A DNA stretch of 48,442 bases from Candidatus Aquidulcis sp. (GCA_020723345.1 DYJA01000050.1:1-48442), one strand, 5' to 3'. Numbered from the stretch's first letter, positions 22,796 to 32,432 are shown. The notes: generated from the sequence alone by a model not told the origin. Translations and numbers: made by a program.

Positions 22796-25525
22796 CTATC
22801 CCGTATTCCTCAACCCTGCCGCAATTCCATTGATCGTGATGTTAATCACTTCGCGCAACGCATCCGCTTGCGCGCTTTCTTGATCAGGCAACGCGCGCAA
22901 ACGGCGGATCATCTCGACTTGGAGATAACTCAGCGGATCGATGTACGGATTTCGCAGATGCACCGACTTTTGAATGATCGGATCGACGTCCATCAGTTCG
23001 CGATGGTTCGAAATCGCGAGAATCGCGTCGCGCGTGCGCGCGTACTCGTCGCGAATGCGCGCGAAAATTCGGTCGGCGAGTTCGCGATCGGACGCGAGAT
23101 CAACGTAGCGCGCGGCGATCGCCATGTCGGCTTTCAGCAGCGACATTTCGGTATTGTCGAGCAGCGTGCGGAAGAACGACCATTCGTGGTACATTTCTTG
23201 CAGCAGTGCGAGTCCATTCGGTTTGGCGATTTGTCCGCGCAGCGCCGCGCCAAGACCGTACCAGCCCGGCAGATTGAACCGCGCTTGCATCCACGAAAAG
23301 ACCCAGGGGATCGCGCGCACGCGCGCGACCTGCACCTCTTTGCCGCCGCGCAACACCGGACGCGAGCCGATCATCAGCGCGCGAATTTCGTCGAACGGCG
23401 TGACCGCGCGCCAAAATTCGACAAAGCCCGGCGTGCTGAAAACGAGCGAACGGTACGCGTCGTGCGCGATTTCCGACATCGCCGCCATCGCGTCGCGCCA
23501 CCCCGCGCGCACATCCGGTGCCGCGGGATCGGGAACCGACGCGAGGATCACGGCGTTGACGATTTGCTCGAGATGCCGATGCGCGAGATCGGGATTGGAA
23601 TAACGCGTCGCGAGCATCTCGCCTTGTTCCGTCAAGCGAAAGCGCGCGTCCACCGTACCGGGCGGCTGCGCGCGGATCGCGCGATTCGCGGGACCGCCGC
23701 CGCGCGCAATCGTGCCGCCGCGTCCGTGAAAGAGCATCAGTTTGACGCCGCGCTCGCAGCACACCTGCGCGCATTTTTCCTGCGCCTGATACAGCGCCCA
23801 ATTCGCCGCGAGATACCCCGCGTCCTTGTTGCTGTCGGAGTAACCGATCATCACGATCTGCTGTTGGTCGCACGTCGCCAAATGCGCGCGATAAACATCG
23901 AGCGCGAACAAATCGGCGAGGATGCGCGGCGCGGCGTTAAGATCGTCGAGCGTTTCAAAAAGCGGAACGATGGGCAATCCGTCGTCGCAGCCCGACCACC
24001 GCGCGAGTACAAGCACCGTCAGCACATCCGCGGGACCACGCGTCATCGAAATAATGAACGCACCGAACAACTCGCGTCCGTAAATTTGCCGCGCCCGCGC
24101 GAGCAGACGAAACAGCGCCCACGTCTCGGCGACCTCGGACGTAACGCCGGGATTTTGCGCGAGCGACGCAGGACGCACCGGATGTTCGCGCAAGAGGCGG
24201 AGCAGAATCTGGACGCGCGTCTGATCGCTTTCGTTTTCAAAATCGGAGGCGATGTTCAACCCGCGCAAAATTTCGCCGAGCGCGCGCGCGAGCCGCCACG
24301 CATCTTCGCGCAAGTCGAGCCGCGCCGCGTGCAAGCCAAAGATGTCGAGTTGTCGCCGCACGGTTTTCAGATCGGCGTCCGCGATGCGCGGCGGCAGCGC
24401 GCGCGCGACGAGATCGAGCGGCGCGCGCAAATCGGCGGGCGCGATGCGCGCGGCGTGCGGCGTCTCTTCGAGCAAGCGCGCGGTCATGTCGTCTTGCGAC
24501 GCGCTTTCGAGATCGGACGCGAGGAGCGCGAGAATCAGCCGATACGGTTCGCTACCGTACCGCGTTTCGAGAAACGCGGCGCGCGCGGGAAATGGTCGGC
24601 GCGCCGCGATCCAATCTTGCAATTCGCGCGGCAGCGGAACGAGACGCGCGTCCATGCTCAATCGTCGCGATAAATCTTGAATCGCCGCGCGATGTCGTTC
24701 GACCGCCAAGCCGCGATGCAGGCGCAACGTTTCCGCGGTGATCGGCGTCGTGACGTTCGGATTGCCGTCGCGGTCGCCGCCGGTCCACGACGCGAGCGTG
24801 AACCAGCGTTCGGGCGCGGCAACGTCGGGATAATATTTCTGCAGCGCGGCGTCGAGTTCCGCGTAAATGCCGGGGAGCGAATCCCAAAAAATTCGCTCGA
24901 CAAAATAAAGTCCCGTGCGGACTTCGTCGGTGACGGTTGGCTTGGTCGTGCGCGCGCGCTGCGTGAGCCAGAGCGCAGTAATCTCCGCGATCAATTCCGC
25001 TTCGTACGCGGCGCGCTCGTGCGGAAACGGCTCGGCGTTGTAAAGTGCGTGGACGATTTGCGAAAGGCGTTCGAGTTTGGAAAGAATCGTGCGGCGCTTC
25101 GCTTCGGTCGGATGCGCGGTGAGCACAAGTTCGATTTTCAAATCGCGCAGCACTTGCGCGACTAGATCGCGCGACCATCCGCGCTGCTTCAATGTCGCGA
25201 TTGCCGCCGTGACCGATTCGTCGATCGGCTCTGGATATTTCGCGCGTTCGCGCTCGCGCAACGCTTGAACGCGCTGCGCTTCTTCCGCGAGATTCACCAA
25301 ATCGAAATAGAGCGTGAACGCGGACGCGATGACGCGCGCCTGATCGACGGAGAGCGCGGCGATTTCTGCGCTCAGGCGCGTCGCCGCGTTCGCGTCGCCG
25401 GCGCGGTACGCTTTCGCGTCGGCGCGGATCCGCTCTTCGATCTCGAATAGCGCAGCCGATTCCTGTTCGCCGATGACTTGACCCAGTAATTCGCCGAGAT
25501 AATGAATTGTCGCCGCAAGATCCAC
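22796..25525 (-). CDS. ppc: Phosphoenolpyruvate carboxylase
   Basis: 909 residues, the usual length. Carboxylates PEP to oxaloacetate, feeding the citric acid cycle. TAHPTEAKRRT carries the catalytic His, MIGYSDSNKDAG and FHGRGGTIARGGGP are the PEP/bicarbonate site loops, and the chain ends in the expected RNTG, which forms part of the active site and inhibitor site. The start is GTG 25525 with a weak ribosome site. Divergent from gatC with a palindromic repeat in the gap. Confidence 0.97.
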   Translation of the reverse strand: MDLAATIHYLGELLGQVIGEQESAALFEIEERIRADAKAYRAGDANAATRLSAEIAALSVDQARVIASAFTLYFDLVNLAEEAQRVQALRERERAKYPEPIDESVTAAIATLKQRGWSRDLVAQVLRDLKIELVLTAHPTEAKRRTILSKLERLSQIVHALYNAEPFPHERAAYEAELIAEITALWLTQRARTTKPTVTDEVRTGLYFVERIFWDSLPGIYAELDAALQKYYPDVAAPERWFTLASWTGGDRDGNPNVTTPITAETLRLHRGLAVERHRAAIQDLSRRLSMDARLVPLPRELQDWIAARRPFPARAAFLETRYGSEPYRLILALLASDLESASQDDMTARLLEETPHAARIAPADLRAPLDLVARALPPRIADADLKTVRRQLDIFGLHAARLDLREDAWRLARALGEILRGLNIASDFENESDQTRVQILLRLLREHPVRPASLAQNPGVTSEVAETWALFRLLARARQIYGRELFGAFIISMTRGPADVLTVLVLARWSGCDDGLPIVPLFETLDDLNAAPRILADLFALDVYRAHLATCDQQQIVMIGYSDSNKDAGYLAANWALYQAQEKCAQVCCERGVKLMLFHGRGGTIARGGGPANRAIRAQPPGTVDARFRLTEQGEMLATRYSNPDLAHRHLEQIVNAVILASVPDPAAPDVRAGWRDAMAAMSEIAHDAYRSLVFSTPGFVEFWRAVTPFDEIRALMIGSRPVLRGGKEVQVARVRAIPWVFSWMQARFNLPGWYGLGAALRGQIAKPNGLALLQEMYHEWSFFRTLLDNTEMSLLKADMAIAARYVDLASDRELADRIFARIRDEYARTRDAILAISNHRELMDVDPIIQKSVHLRNPYIDPLSYLQVEMIRRLRALPDQESAQADALREVINITINGIAAGLRNTG

Positions 25526-25564
25526 GCTTTGATTTTACCATCAATCGAGTTTGGCAACAAGGAG

Positions 25565-25613
25565 TAGGGGCGAAGCATTTTTCTGAACTGCGAAAAATGC
25601 TTCGCCCTTACCC
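25565..25613. repeat. Palindrome, TAGGGGCGAAGCATTTTTC family
   Basis: AGGGGCGAAGCATTTTTC faces GAAAAATGCTTCGCCCTT with an 11-12 nt loop. It lies in the ppc-gatC divergent region. The AGGGGCG...CGCCCCT ends recur in the palindrome inside gatA. Confidence 0.88.
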
Positions 25614-25629
25614 TGTCCGCGCAGCGCGT

Positions 25630-25658
25630 TTGTTGCTTAACGCGCCCCGTGTTATAAT
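25630..25658 (+). promoter_or_regulatory. gatC promoter
   Basis: TTGTTG (25630-25635), 17-nt spacer, TATAAT (25653-25658); start codon 18 nt downstream, so the leader is very short. Confidence 0.8.
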
Positions 25659-25675
25659 GGCGCACGGAGGAAGAA

Positions 25676-25972
25676 ATGGCGCTTACCCGCGTGCAAGTGC
25701 AACACATTGCCGAACTTGCCAAATTGAAATTGAACGACGACGAAATCGATCGGATGACGTCGCAACTCTCCGCGATTCTCGATTATGCCGCGCGTCTGCA
25801 AGAATTGGACACGGAGCAAATCCCGCCGACCGCGAGCGTCGTCCCGCTGCAAAACGTGATGCGCGCAGATCGCGTCGTCCCGTCGCTGCCGCGCGATCAG
25901 GTTCTCGCCAACGCGCCGGACAAGAGCGAGGATGGCGAGTTTTTCCGAGTGAAAGCGATTCTGAAGGAGTAA
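25676..25972 (+). CDS. gatC: Asp-tRNA(Asn)/Glu-tRNA(Gln) amidotransferase subunit C
   Basis: 98 residues. VQHIAELAKLKLNDDEIDRMTSQLSAILDY and the final DGEFFRVKAILKE are the GatC signature. It helps assemble GatA and GatB for tRNA-dependent amidation. ATG 25676 has GGAGG 5-6 nt upstream. Instead of gatA, a glycosyltransferase and an MNT-HEPN gene follow, and gatA comes 2 kb later; gatB is not in the window. Confidence 0.96.
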   Translation: MALTRVQVQHIAELAKLKLNDDEIDRMTSQLSAILDYAARLQELDTEQIPPTASVVPLQNVMRADRVVPSLPRDQVLANAPDKSEDGEFFRVKAILKE

Positions 25973-25977
25973 CAAAT

Positions 25978-26041
25978 TGCGAATTAGGAATTGCGAATTG
26001 GAGTTTTCGCAATTCGCAATTTGCAATTTGCAATTCGAATT
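25978..26041. repeat. GAATTGCGAATT / AATTCGCAATT palindrome
   Basis: Tandem GAATT(A/G)(G/C)-type words (25978-26006) face GCAATTCGCAATTTGCAATT (26010-26034). It ends directly against the ATG of the glycosyltransferase gene and leaves no room for a normal ribosome site. Confidence 0.85.
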
Positions 26042-27163
26042 ATGAAAGTTGCTTGGTTCGGACACGTCGCGTCCGCGCGCGGCAACGGCATCGTCTCGTA
26101 TTCGCGCGAGATGGTGCGCGGCTTGCGCCAGCGCGGGCAGCACGTCACCTTTTTCTATCACATCACGCGCGAACGCGGTTTGGGGCAGCGCGATCCGCGC
26201 GACATTCGACTTGGCTCGTTCGACATTTTGAACCGCGCGATGCTTTCGTCGCCGCGCGCGCAAGAGATCATCGAAGAGACACTCGAGCGCGAGCAGATCG
26301 ATCTCGCGCACATTTCGTTGTCCTTTTCGCAACTCGATTTCAGTCTGCCCGACATCTGTCACGAGTGCGGTGTGCCGTGCGTCGCGACGTTGCATTTTCC
26401 GTACGGACCGCCGCAAACATTTTGGGGCAGCGCGGTGCGCGTGTTGTATCGGCTGTATTCCGGGTCGCTCAAGAATTACGACGCGGTCATCGTCTTTTCC
26501 GAAACGCAGCGCGCGATGCTCGTCGATTACGGCGTCTCGCCCGAGCGCGTGCGCGTGATCCCGAACGGGATCGACGTGGCGACGTACGCGCCGGGACCGA
26601 GCGATTACAAAGAGAGCATCGGCGCGTCCGTGCTCGCGACGTACATCGGGCGCGTCGATCCGGAGAAGAATGTCCGCGACTTTTTGAAAGCGTTCCACGC
26701 CTTGGATCTGCCGGGCGATCACAAAGCGGTCATCGTCGGGAACGGGATGGACTTGGCGAGTCTGCGCCGCAAATATCGCGACGATCATCGAATCATCTTC
26801 AAGGGCTACGTCGGCGAATTGCGCGAACGCATTCGCATTTTACGCGCGGCGGACATTTTCGTTTTGCCCTCGTCCATCGAAGGATTGTCGCTGGCGATGC
26901 TCGAAGCGATGGCATCCGGCACCGCCGTGATCGCGACCGACGTGGGCGCGGACGCGGAGGCGCTGCGCGGCGCGGGCATCGTGGTCGATCTCGCGGCGAT
27001 GGAAGCGCAACTGCCGCTCGCGCTGCGCGTGTTGATCGAGTATCCCGATTTTCGGCGGAATCTGCAGGCGCGCGCGCGTGAACGCGCGGTGTGCGAGTAT
27101 TCGCTCGAAACGAACATCGACCGCGTGGCGGAGTTGTATAAAGAACTGACGAATGACAAATGA
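26042..27163 (+). CDS. Glycosyltransferase family 4
   Basis: 373 residues, GT-B fold. N-terminal MKVAWFGHVASARGNGIVSY, central VRVIPNGIDVATYAPG, ATYIGRVDPEKNVRDFLKAF, and the C-terminal nucleotide-sugar site FVLPSSIEGLSLAMLEAMAS (E-x7-E). Cytosolic face; sugar and acceptor unknown. ATG 26042 directly follows a palindromic repeat without a Shine-Dalgarno; the frame is open 17 codons further up into the repeat. It overlaps the next gene by 11 nt. Confidence 0.92.
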   Translation: MKVAWFGHVASARGNGIVSYSREMVRGLRQRGQHVTFFYHITRERGLGQRDPRDIRLGSFDILNRAMLSSPRAQEIIEETLEREQIDLAHISLSFSQLDFSLPDICHECGVPCVATLHFPYGPPQTFWGSAVRVLYRLYSGSLKNYDAVIVFSETQRAMLVDYGVSPERVRVIPNGIDVATYAPGPSDYKESIGASVLATYIGRVDPEKNVRDFLKAFHALDLPGDHKAVIVGNGMDLASLRRKYRDDHRIIFKGYVGELRERIRILRAADIFVLPSSIEGLSLAMLEAMASGTAVIATDVGADAEALRGAGIVVDLAAMEAQLPLALRVLIEYPDFRRNLQARARERAVCEYSLETNIDRVAELYKELTNDK

Positions 27164-28037
27164 AAAATTGCGCGCACACAAAATGAATAAAGCCAAACGC
27201 GCAACAAGCCAGACGCGCGGGGCGCGGGAGAGGCACGCGGCGTACAAAACAGTCGCGCGACCGAAATTGACGCGCACCGAGGCGCGCGCGCTCGCAGAAT
27301 TTCGTGCGCGGCTGAAAGAAATCCTTCCGAACGACGAATTGAAAAGCTTGATCTTGTACGGCTCGAAAGCGCGCGGCGACGCGCATCCGGGATCAGATAT
27401 AGATTTGCTGATCGTGTATGACGGCGTACACGGAGAAAAGAAAGACGCTATTTTGGATACCGCCGCCGAGATCGAGACGAATTTCTTCGAACGCAACCCG
27501 CGCGCGCTTTTTGATCTGGAAACACTAATCCGCACCGAGACAGAATTGAGAGAAGAAGTGGAATTGGGTTTGCCACTTTTGCACAACATCGCACGCGAAG
27601 GAATCGTTTTGGAAGGAGAACGCGTCATGCCCGCTGAAATGGATCGTCGTCATTGGGCGTTTCTCTATATCGAAGACGCCAAGCGAACTTTGCGCACCGC
27701 GCGAATGGCTCTCGCCGACGGTGATATTCGCCGCCCAATTGCGCTAGCGTACTTTGGTTTCGAAGGCGCGGCGCGCGCCGCGCTGATCGCCAAAGGTGTT
27801 GTACCGAAATCACACGGCGGCACGCAATCACTCTTTGGCGAGCATTTCATCAAGACGGGCGCGCTACCCAAGAAATTCGCGCCGCCGTTCAAGAAATTGG
27901 AGGACGATCGGTTGGACGCCACGTACACTTTCCAAAAACGCTTTGCCCAAGAAGACGCCGAACGCGCGCTCGCGATTGCCGAAGAACTTGTAACCGCCGT
28001 TGAAAATTTGCTGCCAACTTTGCTGGAGGGAAAATAG
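27153..28037 (+). CDS. Fused nucleotidyltransferase (MNT) and HEPN protein
   Basis: 294 residues. The N-terminal half has a minimal nucleotidyltransferase motif, [20 protein letters not shown] (G70-S71 and D82-x-D84). The C-terminal half (about 160-290) matches the HEPN fold of the COG1895 type: [32 protein letters not shown], a His (SHGG) and DATYTF. MNT and HEPN are normally adjacent genes of a toxin-antitoxin system in which MNT modifies HEPN. Here they share one frame, yet GGAAGGAG lies 8 nt before an in-frame ATG (27627, residue 159), so HEPN may also be made alone. Alternative first start ATG 27183. Confidence 0.85.
   Translation: MTNEKLRAHKMNKAKRATSQTRGARERHAAYKTVARPKLTRTEARALAEFRARLKEILPNDELKSLILYGSKARGDAHPGSDIDLLIVYDGVHGEKKDAILDTAAEIETNFFERNPRALFDLETLIRTETELREEVELGLPLLHNIAREGIVLEGERVMPAEMDRRHWAFLYIEDAKRTLRTARMALADGDIRRPIALAYFGFEGAARAALIAKGVVPKSHGGTQSLFGEHFIKTGALPKKFAPPFKKLEDDRLDATYTFQKRFAQEDAERALAIAEELVTAVENLLPTLLEGK
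27627..28037 (+). CDS. Possible separately translated HEPN half (internal start)
   Basis: Same frame as the fusion, beginning [20 protein letters not shown]. The GGAAGGAG at 27611-27618 is one of the best ribosome sites in the region and would serve no purpose in a pure fusion. 136 residues, a normal HEPN length. Whether the short form exists is inference. Confidence 0.5.
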   Translation: MPAEMDRRHWAFLYIEDAKRTLRTARMALADGDIRRPIALAYFGFEGAARAALIAKGVVPKSHGGTQSLFGEHFIKTGALPKKFAPPFKKLEDDRLDATYTFQKRFAQEDAERALAIAEELVTAVENLLPTLLEGK

Positions 28038-29524
28038 TGGAACTGTACCGCCTGACCGTTCACCAAGCGCGCGCGCTGTTGGAAAAAGGTGAAATCAGCA
28101 CGACCGAATTGACGCGCGCGGTGCTCGACCGCATCGACGCGGTGGACGCGCGCGTGAAAGCGTACTTGACGATTGTCGCCGACCGCGCGCTCGATCAGGC
28201 GCGCGACGCCGACGCGCAATGGGCGGAGCATCGCAAAAATGGAACGCGCGCGCCGGCGCTGCTTGGCATCCCGATGGCGATCAAGGACGAAGTTTGCACG
28301 CGCGGCGTCCGCACGACCGCCGGATCGAAAATTCTGAATAATTTCGTGCCGCCGTACGACGCGACGGTAATGGAAAAATTGAACGCGGCGGGCGGCATCC
28401 TCATTGGCAAGACGAACCAGGATGAATTCGCGATGGGCTCGTCCACGGAAAACTCGCGTTACTTTGTGACGCGCAATCCCTGGGATTTGGAACGCGTGCC
28501 GGGCGGATCATCCGGCGGCAGCGCGGCGGCGATGGCGGCGGACGAAGCGCTCTGCGCGCTCGGCACCGATACCGGCGGCAGCGTGCGCCAGCCCGCGTCG
28601 TTCACCAACACCGTCGGCTTGCGCCCGACGTACGGACGCGTCTCGCGCTATGGCGTCGTCGCGTTCGCGTCGTCGCTCGATCAAGTTGGACCGATCACAA
28701 AAGACGTGCGCGACGCGGCGACGATTCTCGGCGTCATCGCCGGACACGATCCGCGCGAAGCGACCGCGGCGAATTTGCCGGTACCGGATTACGAATCGGC
28801 ATTGGCAGGGGCGCAATTAATTGCGCCCCTACAAGGCGTGCGCGTCGGCGTCCCGCGCGAATATTTCGCGGCGGGGTTACAGCCCGGCGTTGAGCGCGCG
28901 GTGCGCGACGCGATCCGCGTTTTGGAATCACTCGGCGCGACAACGCAAGAAGTGACGCTGCCGCACACTGATTACGCGCTACCGACGTACTATTTGCTCG
29001 CGCCCGCCGAAGCGTCGGCGAATCTCGCGCGCTACGACGGCGTCAAGTACGGCTATCGCTTGGAAGAGAGCAATGAGATGTGGGAAGTGATGCGCGCGAC
29101 GCGCGGCGACGGTTTCGGCGCGGAGGTCAAGCGGCGCATCATGCTCGGCACGTACGCGTTGAGCACCGGCTATTACGACGCGTACTATTTGAAAGCGCAA
29201 AAGGTCCGCACGCTGATCAAGCAGGATTTTGATCGCGTGTTTGCCGCAGGCGTGGACGTGATCGTGGGACCCACGTCGCCGAGCGTCGCGTTCAAGATCG
29301 GCGAGCGCGTCGACGACCCGTTGCAAATGTACCTCGCGGACGTTTTCACGTTGTCGCAGGCGCTTGCCGGCATCCCGACGATTTCGATTCCGTGCGGATT
29401 CGATCAGGGATTGCCGGTCGGATTGCAGATTATCGCGCGCGCGTTCGACGAGGAGCGAATGTTGCGCGTGGCGTACGCGTACGAGCAGGCGACGGAGTGG
29501 CACACGCGGAAACCGAGTTTATAG
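28037..29524 (+). CDS. gatA: Asp-tRNA(Asn)/Glu-tRNA(Gln) amidotransferase subunit A
   Basis: 495 residues. Amidase that releases ammonia from glutamine for GatB. The signature holds the catalytic Lys ([14 protein letters not shown]), the [20 protein letters not shown] loop and the Ser of [12 protein letters not shown], forming Ser-cisSer-Lys. Residues about 257-265 (AGAQLIAPL) are encoded by a perfect palindrome and look like an insertion between DYES and [14 protein letters not shown] 28037 overlaps the upstream stop by one base (TAGTG) with GGAGGG upstream. Ends at a strong convergent terminator. Confidence 0.96.
   Translation: MELYRLTVHQARALLEKGEISTTELTRAVLDRIDAVDARVKAYLTIVADRALDQARDADAQWAEHRKNGTRAPALLGIPMAIKDEVCTRGVRTTAGSKILNNFVPPYDATVMEKLNAAGGILIGKTNQDEFAMGSSTENSRYFVTRNPWDLERVPGGSSGGSAAAMAADEALCALGTDTGGSVRQPASFTNTVGLRPTYGRVSRYGVVAFASSLDQVGPITKDVRDAATILGVIAGHDPREATAANLPVPDYESALAGAQLIAPLQGVRVGVPREYFAAGLQPGVERAVRDAIRVLESLGATTQEVTLPHTDYALPTYYLLAPAEASANLARYDGVKYGYRLEESNEMWEVMRATRGDGFGAEVKRRIMLGTYALSTGYYDAYYLKAQKVRTLIKQDFDRVFAAGVDVIVGPTSPSVAFKIGERVDDPLQMYLADVFTLSQALAGIPTISIPCGFDQGLPVGLQIIARAFDEERMLRVAYAYEQATEWHTRKPSL
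28807..28830. repeat. Perfect 24-nt palindrome inside gatA
   Basis: AGGGGCGCAATT and its exact inverse, without a loop, flanked by GC/AC. The outer AGGGGCG is shared with the palindrome at 25565-25613. 24 nt keeps the frame. Confidence 0.92.
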
Positions 29525-29526
29525 TA

Positions 29527-29570
29527 GACAGTCGTCAGTCGCCAGTGAACAGTAAACGGTGAACAGCGGG
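29527..29570. repeat. Short tandem words GTCAGTC / GTGAACAGT after gatA
   Basis: AGTCGTCAGTCGCCAGTGAACAGTAAACGGTGAACAG-type text in units of 7-10 nt, without a clear inverted partner. A fragment of the same kind is at about 36331-36352. Confidence 0.6.
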
Positions 29571-29574
29571 GAAA

Positions 29575-29612
29575 CGCAAAACGCTCGCGTCGGCAAACGC
29601 GAGCGTTTTGCG
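29575..29612. terminator. Bidirectional terminator between gatA and the 7TM gene
   Basis: Perfect 16-bp stem CGCAAAACGCTCGCGT (29575-29590) / 29597-29612, 6-nt loop, with TTTT in the stem ends on both strands. It separates convergent genes. Confidence 0.88.
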
Positions 29613-29633
29613 TTGTGTTGGAATCCTATTTCC

Positions 29634-31541
29634 TTAACTCGCGTCCGTCCGCGTCCCGTTTTCTTTTTCCTGACTCTGCTCTTCCATCGTCGCGAGCGTC
29701 TTCGCCACTTCTTGGATCGCGATGCGCTGCTTGCGGTACAGATCGCTCTCGCTCATCGCGAGTTTCAGCGCGATCTCGCGCACCTTCATTCCCTGGATCA
29801 CTTTGAATTCCAAGATGTTGTAGAGCAACCATTCGGGCGCGGTGAGCGAGCGTTCGCCGTCGGGTTTGAGCGTTTCAATCGCGTGCGCGATTTGTCCGCG
29901 CAGCGCGCGCACCGGATTGCCTTCGTACTCGTCGAGCGAATTCTGGACGATGTGAAGTTGCAAGAGCGGACTTTCGGTCAACTTGGGACCGCCCCAATAA
30001 TGATCGAGCGCGTCCTTGACCGCGCGATGAAAATCGGGTGAGGCGATCTGTTCGTCTTCGACGCGCTCGGTCGCCATCGTACCGACGTAGCGCGGTTTGC
30101 CGCGCGCGCGTTGGAGCAATTCGATTTCGCTCGTCAGTTGTTCGAACGCGGCGAAGACCCCTTGCTGCAACTGCCGATCTTCGAGCGCGAGTTCGGCTTG
30201 GCGCACGAGCGCGGCGATCAACTTTTGCTCGCGCTCCGATAGATCGGGTTCGGGCGCGCGCGCGGCGACGCCAAGCACGCCGATAATTTCGTCGCGCGAT
30301 TGCGCGCGCAAGTGCCACAGCCAAAAACCATCGCGCGCGACGAAACCGGGTCCATTGCCGGTGATCAACTGCGCGAGATTCGTTTGCGCGATGAATTGAC
30401 GCACGCGCTCGCGCGAGCCCGCGAACGTTTCGATCTTCCAATCGCCGCCGCGCGGCGCGACGACGAAACCCGTTTGCACTTGCAGCAAATCGCACGCCGC
30501 CGACAAAATGTTTTCGAGCAGTTGGCGCAGATCGCTCGTCGTCAGCAAGCGTTTGTCGATTTCCTGAATGCGTTCCAGGTCTTCGCGGTCGCCCCAGAAA
30601 ACGACCTTGTCGATCCAGGGTTTCGCGAGATTGATCGCGAGTTCGAGCACCACAATCGCGCCGATGATGATCGCGTACCAAATCGTTTCGCGCGTCAAAC
30701 CGAACCAGCGTTCGACCGTCGGCACGAAAAACATCAAGCCGACGACCGCCGTCGCGACGAGCGGACCGCGCAAAAGATAATGGATCAAGTTGTGCTTGAT
30801 CACGCGGTCGGGCGACAGCGCGCCTTGGTACGCGACGGTGTACGCCATCACCGTGATCATCACCGCGATGCCAACTTTCGTGAGCAGCGCGATCAGCAGC
30901 AGCAGCGGCGGCGAGAACGTCGCGGGAAAACTCGCGATGATGAGGTACGGAAAGACGCCGAGCGCGGGCGCAAAGAACGCGATTTCGAGATAGGTCATGC
31001 GGCGGCGCGTGGTTGGCGTCAGACAGCGCGCGCGCGCGCGCCGCGTGTTGTAAAAGCCCCAGCCCGTGAGCGCGAAAAAGAAAATCGCAAAGAGTGGGAA
31101 GAGCGGTCCGGCTTCAAATTGCGTGGTCGGCGGCGAAAAAAAACCATCCTGAACGACAAAATCGGTCAGCGCGACGAGCAGCAGAAACACCGCGCTGGTG
31201 AGATAGGAGAGCGCGACCGCGACGCGGCGGCGGTGCGAGTACGCGTTCGTCGAACGGAGCAGCGCATCGGAAAAGTGCCAGTAGGACGCGGGGATGAAGG
31301 CAAGCCCGATCCATTTGAACTTGAGCCAGATCACCGCGTCGGGAAATGTTTCGACGCGCTGCAAGAACACGTCGCCGATGTAGATGATCGTCAGGAACGC
31401 GAGCAAGCCCGAAAATGAGCGCGCCACGGAATTGCGAATGTTATGCGCGAAGAGATAAAGAAAGAGTGAGAACGCGACGATGATGATCGCGGAAGAAAAG
31501 ATAATGTTGCCGAGGGAGAGAACAGAAATAAGGACACTCAT
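29634..31541 (-). CDS. 7TM sensor with GAF-like domain and C-terminal HTH
   Basis: 635 residues. About seven to eight membrane segments in the first 300 residues resemble the N-terminal 7TM module of histidine kinases; residues about 325-460 look like a GAF domain (LLENILSAACDLLQVQTGFV ... LGVAARAPEPDLSEREQKLI). No HisKA/HATPase motifs follow. The end (LTAPEWLLYNILEFKVIQGM, KVREIALKLAMSESDLYRKQ) reads as a helix-turn-helix of the sigma-4 or LuxR kind. It may be a one-component membrane regulator. ATG 31541 is chosen over TTG 31547; neither has a Shine-Dalgarno, and a repeat abuts the start. Confidence 0.75.
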   Translation of the reverse strand: MSVLISVLSLGNIIFSSAIIIVAFSLFLYLFAHNIRNSVARSFSGLLAFLTIIYIGDVFLQRVETFPDAVIWLKFKWIGLAFIPASYWHFSDALLRSTNAYSHRRRVAVALSYLTSAVFLLLVALTDFVVQDGFFSPPTTQFEAGPLFPLFAIFFFALTGWGFYNTRRARARCLTPTTRRRMTYLEIAFFAPALGVFPYLIIASFPATFSPPLLLLIALLTKVGIAVMITVMAYTVAYQGALSPDRVIKHNLIHYLLRGPLVATAVVGLMFFVPTVERWFGLTRETIWYAIIIGAIVVLELAINLAKPWIDKVVFWGDREDLERIQEIDKRLLTTSDLRQLLENILSAACDLLQVQTGFVVAPRGGDWKIETFAGSRERVRQFIAQTNLAQLITGNGPGFVARDGFWLWHLRAQSRDEIIGVLGVAARAPEPDLSEREQKLIAALVRQAELALEDRQLQQGVFAAFEQLTSEIELLQRARGKPRYVGTMATERVEDEQIASPDFHRAVKDALDHYWGGPKLTESPLLQLHIVQNSLDEYEGNPVRALRGQIAHAIETLKPDGERSLTAPEWLLYNILEFKVIQGMKVREIALKLAMSESDLYRKQRIAIQEVAKTLATMEEQSQEKENGTRTDAS

Positions 31542-31546
31542 AGTCA

Positions 31547-31606
31547 AAGGGTCAATCAGTGATCAGTCAATCGGTCAACCAGTTGCCTGATTGACCGATT
31601 GACTCA
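31547..31606. repeat. Palindrome, GGTCAATC family (copy 2)
   Basis: GGTCAATCAGTGATCAGTCAATCGGTCAAC...TTGCCTGATTGACCGATTGACTC. It fills the gap between the cdsA stop and the 7TM gene start. Confidence 0.88.
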
Positions 31607-31610
31607 TCCC

Positions 31611-32432
31611 CTATACGCGGAGCACCCACACCAAATAGTAATACGTCACAACTGCCGTAAACAACAAACTATCCAATCGATCAAGCATCCCACCGTGACC
31701 GGGGACGATGTTGCTCGAATCTTTGACGCCGGTTTGGCGTTTCAGCAACGATTCCGCGAGATCGCCAAACGTCGCGGCGATGCCGATGAGCAAGCCGAGC
31801 AGCGCGCAGTGAACGAGCGGCAAGTCGAACAGCCAGCCGAGCGCGACGAGCGCCACCGGCGCGGCGATCCATCCACCGATCGCGCCTTCCCAGGTTTTCT
31901 TCGGACTGATCAGCGGGAAAAATTTGTGCTTGCCTAAACGCGTGCCCGCGAGGTACGCGCCGGTGTCGGTCATCCACGCGGTCACGAGCGCCGCCGCCGT
32001 CCAAATCATTCCGTTCGGCAGATTGCGGACGAGCAGGAAATACGCGCCGAGTCCGCCGACGTACAGCGCGCCTGCGAGCGTAATCGCCCAGCCCGCCAGC
32101 CATCCTTCCGCGTGTTGGAAAACTCCCAGGACGAGCGTCAGGATGATCACACCTGCCAAGATCGGACGGAAGTAATCGACCGGGTCGAAGGCGTTCCACG
32201 CGAAGAGCGCGATCAGAACCCATCCCAACGTGGGCATCGTGCGATGCCCGACATTCTGCGCCATCTTGAAAAACTCGTCACCCGCCAGCAAGAGCGCCAA
32301 CGTCACCAGCGCGAAAAATACGAGTCCGCCAAAGTACACGGACCCGAGAATGAGCGGTATGAGCAAGGAGGCGGTGATCAGGCGAATTTTCAGCACGGCG
32401 GCGGCTCGGCTAAACGTTCTCGAGTTTTCCAA
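31611..32432 (-). CDS. cdsA: Phosphatidate cytidylyltransferase
   Basis: 273 residues with about eight membrane segments. Makes CDP-diacylglycerol from phosphatidate and CTP. The signature [20 protein letters not shown] and [15 protein letters not shown] is at the C-terminus. The start is uncertain: TTG 32432 (overlapping the uppS end by 23 nt) or GTG 32396; neither has a strong ribosome site. Last gene of the rpsB-tsf-pyrH-frr-uppS-cdsA set, a common bacterial order. Confidence 0.95.
   Translation of the reverse strand: MENSRTFSRAAAVLKIRLITASLLIPLILGSVYFGGLVFFALVTLALLLAGDEFFKMAQNVGHRTMPTLGWVLIALFAWNAFDPVDYFRPILAGVIILTLVLGVFQHAEGWLAGWAITLAGALYVGGLGAYFLLVRNLPNGMIWTAAALVTAWMTDTGAYLAGTRLGKHKFFPLISPKKTWEGAIGGWIAAPVALVALGWLFDLPLVHCALLGLLIGIAATFGDLAESLLKRQTGVKDSSNIVPGHGGMLDRLDSLLFTAVVTYYYLVWVLRV

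Noticed and set aside
22868-24673. Plus-strand open frame of 601 codons
   Set aside because: Antisense shadow of ppc; composition is not protein-like and no ribosome site is present.
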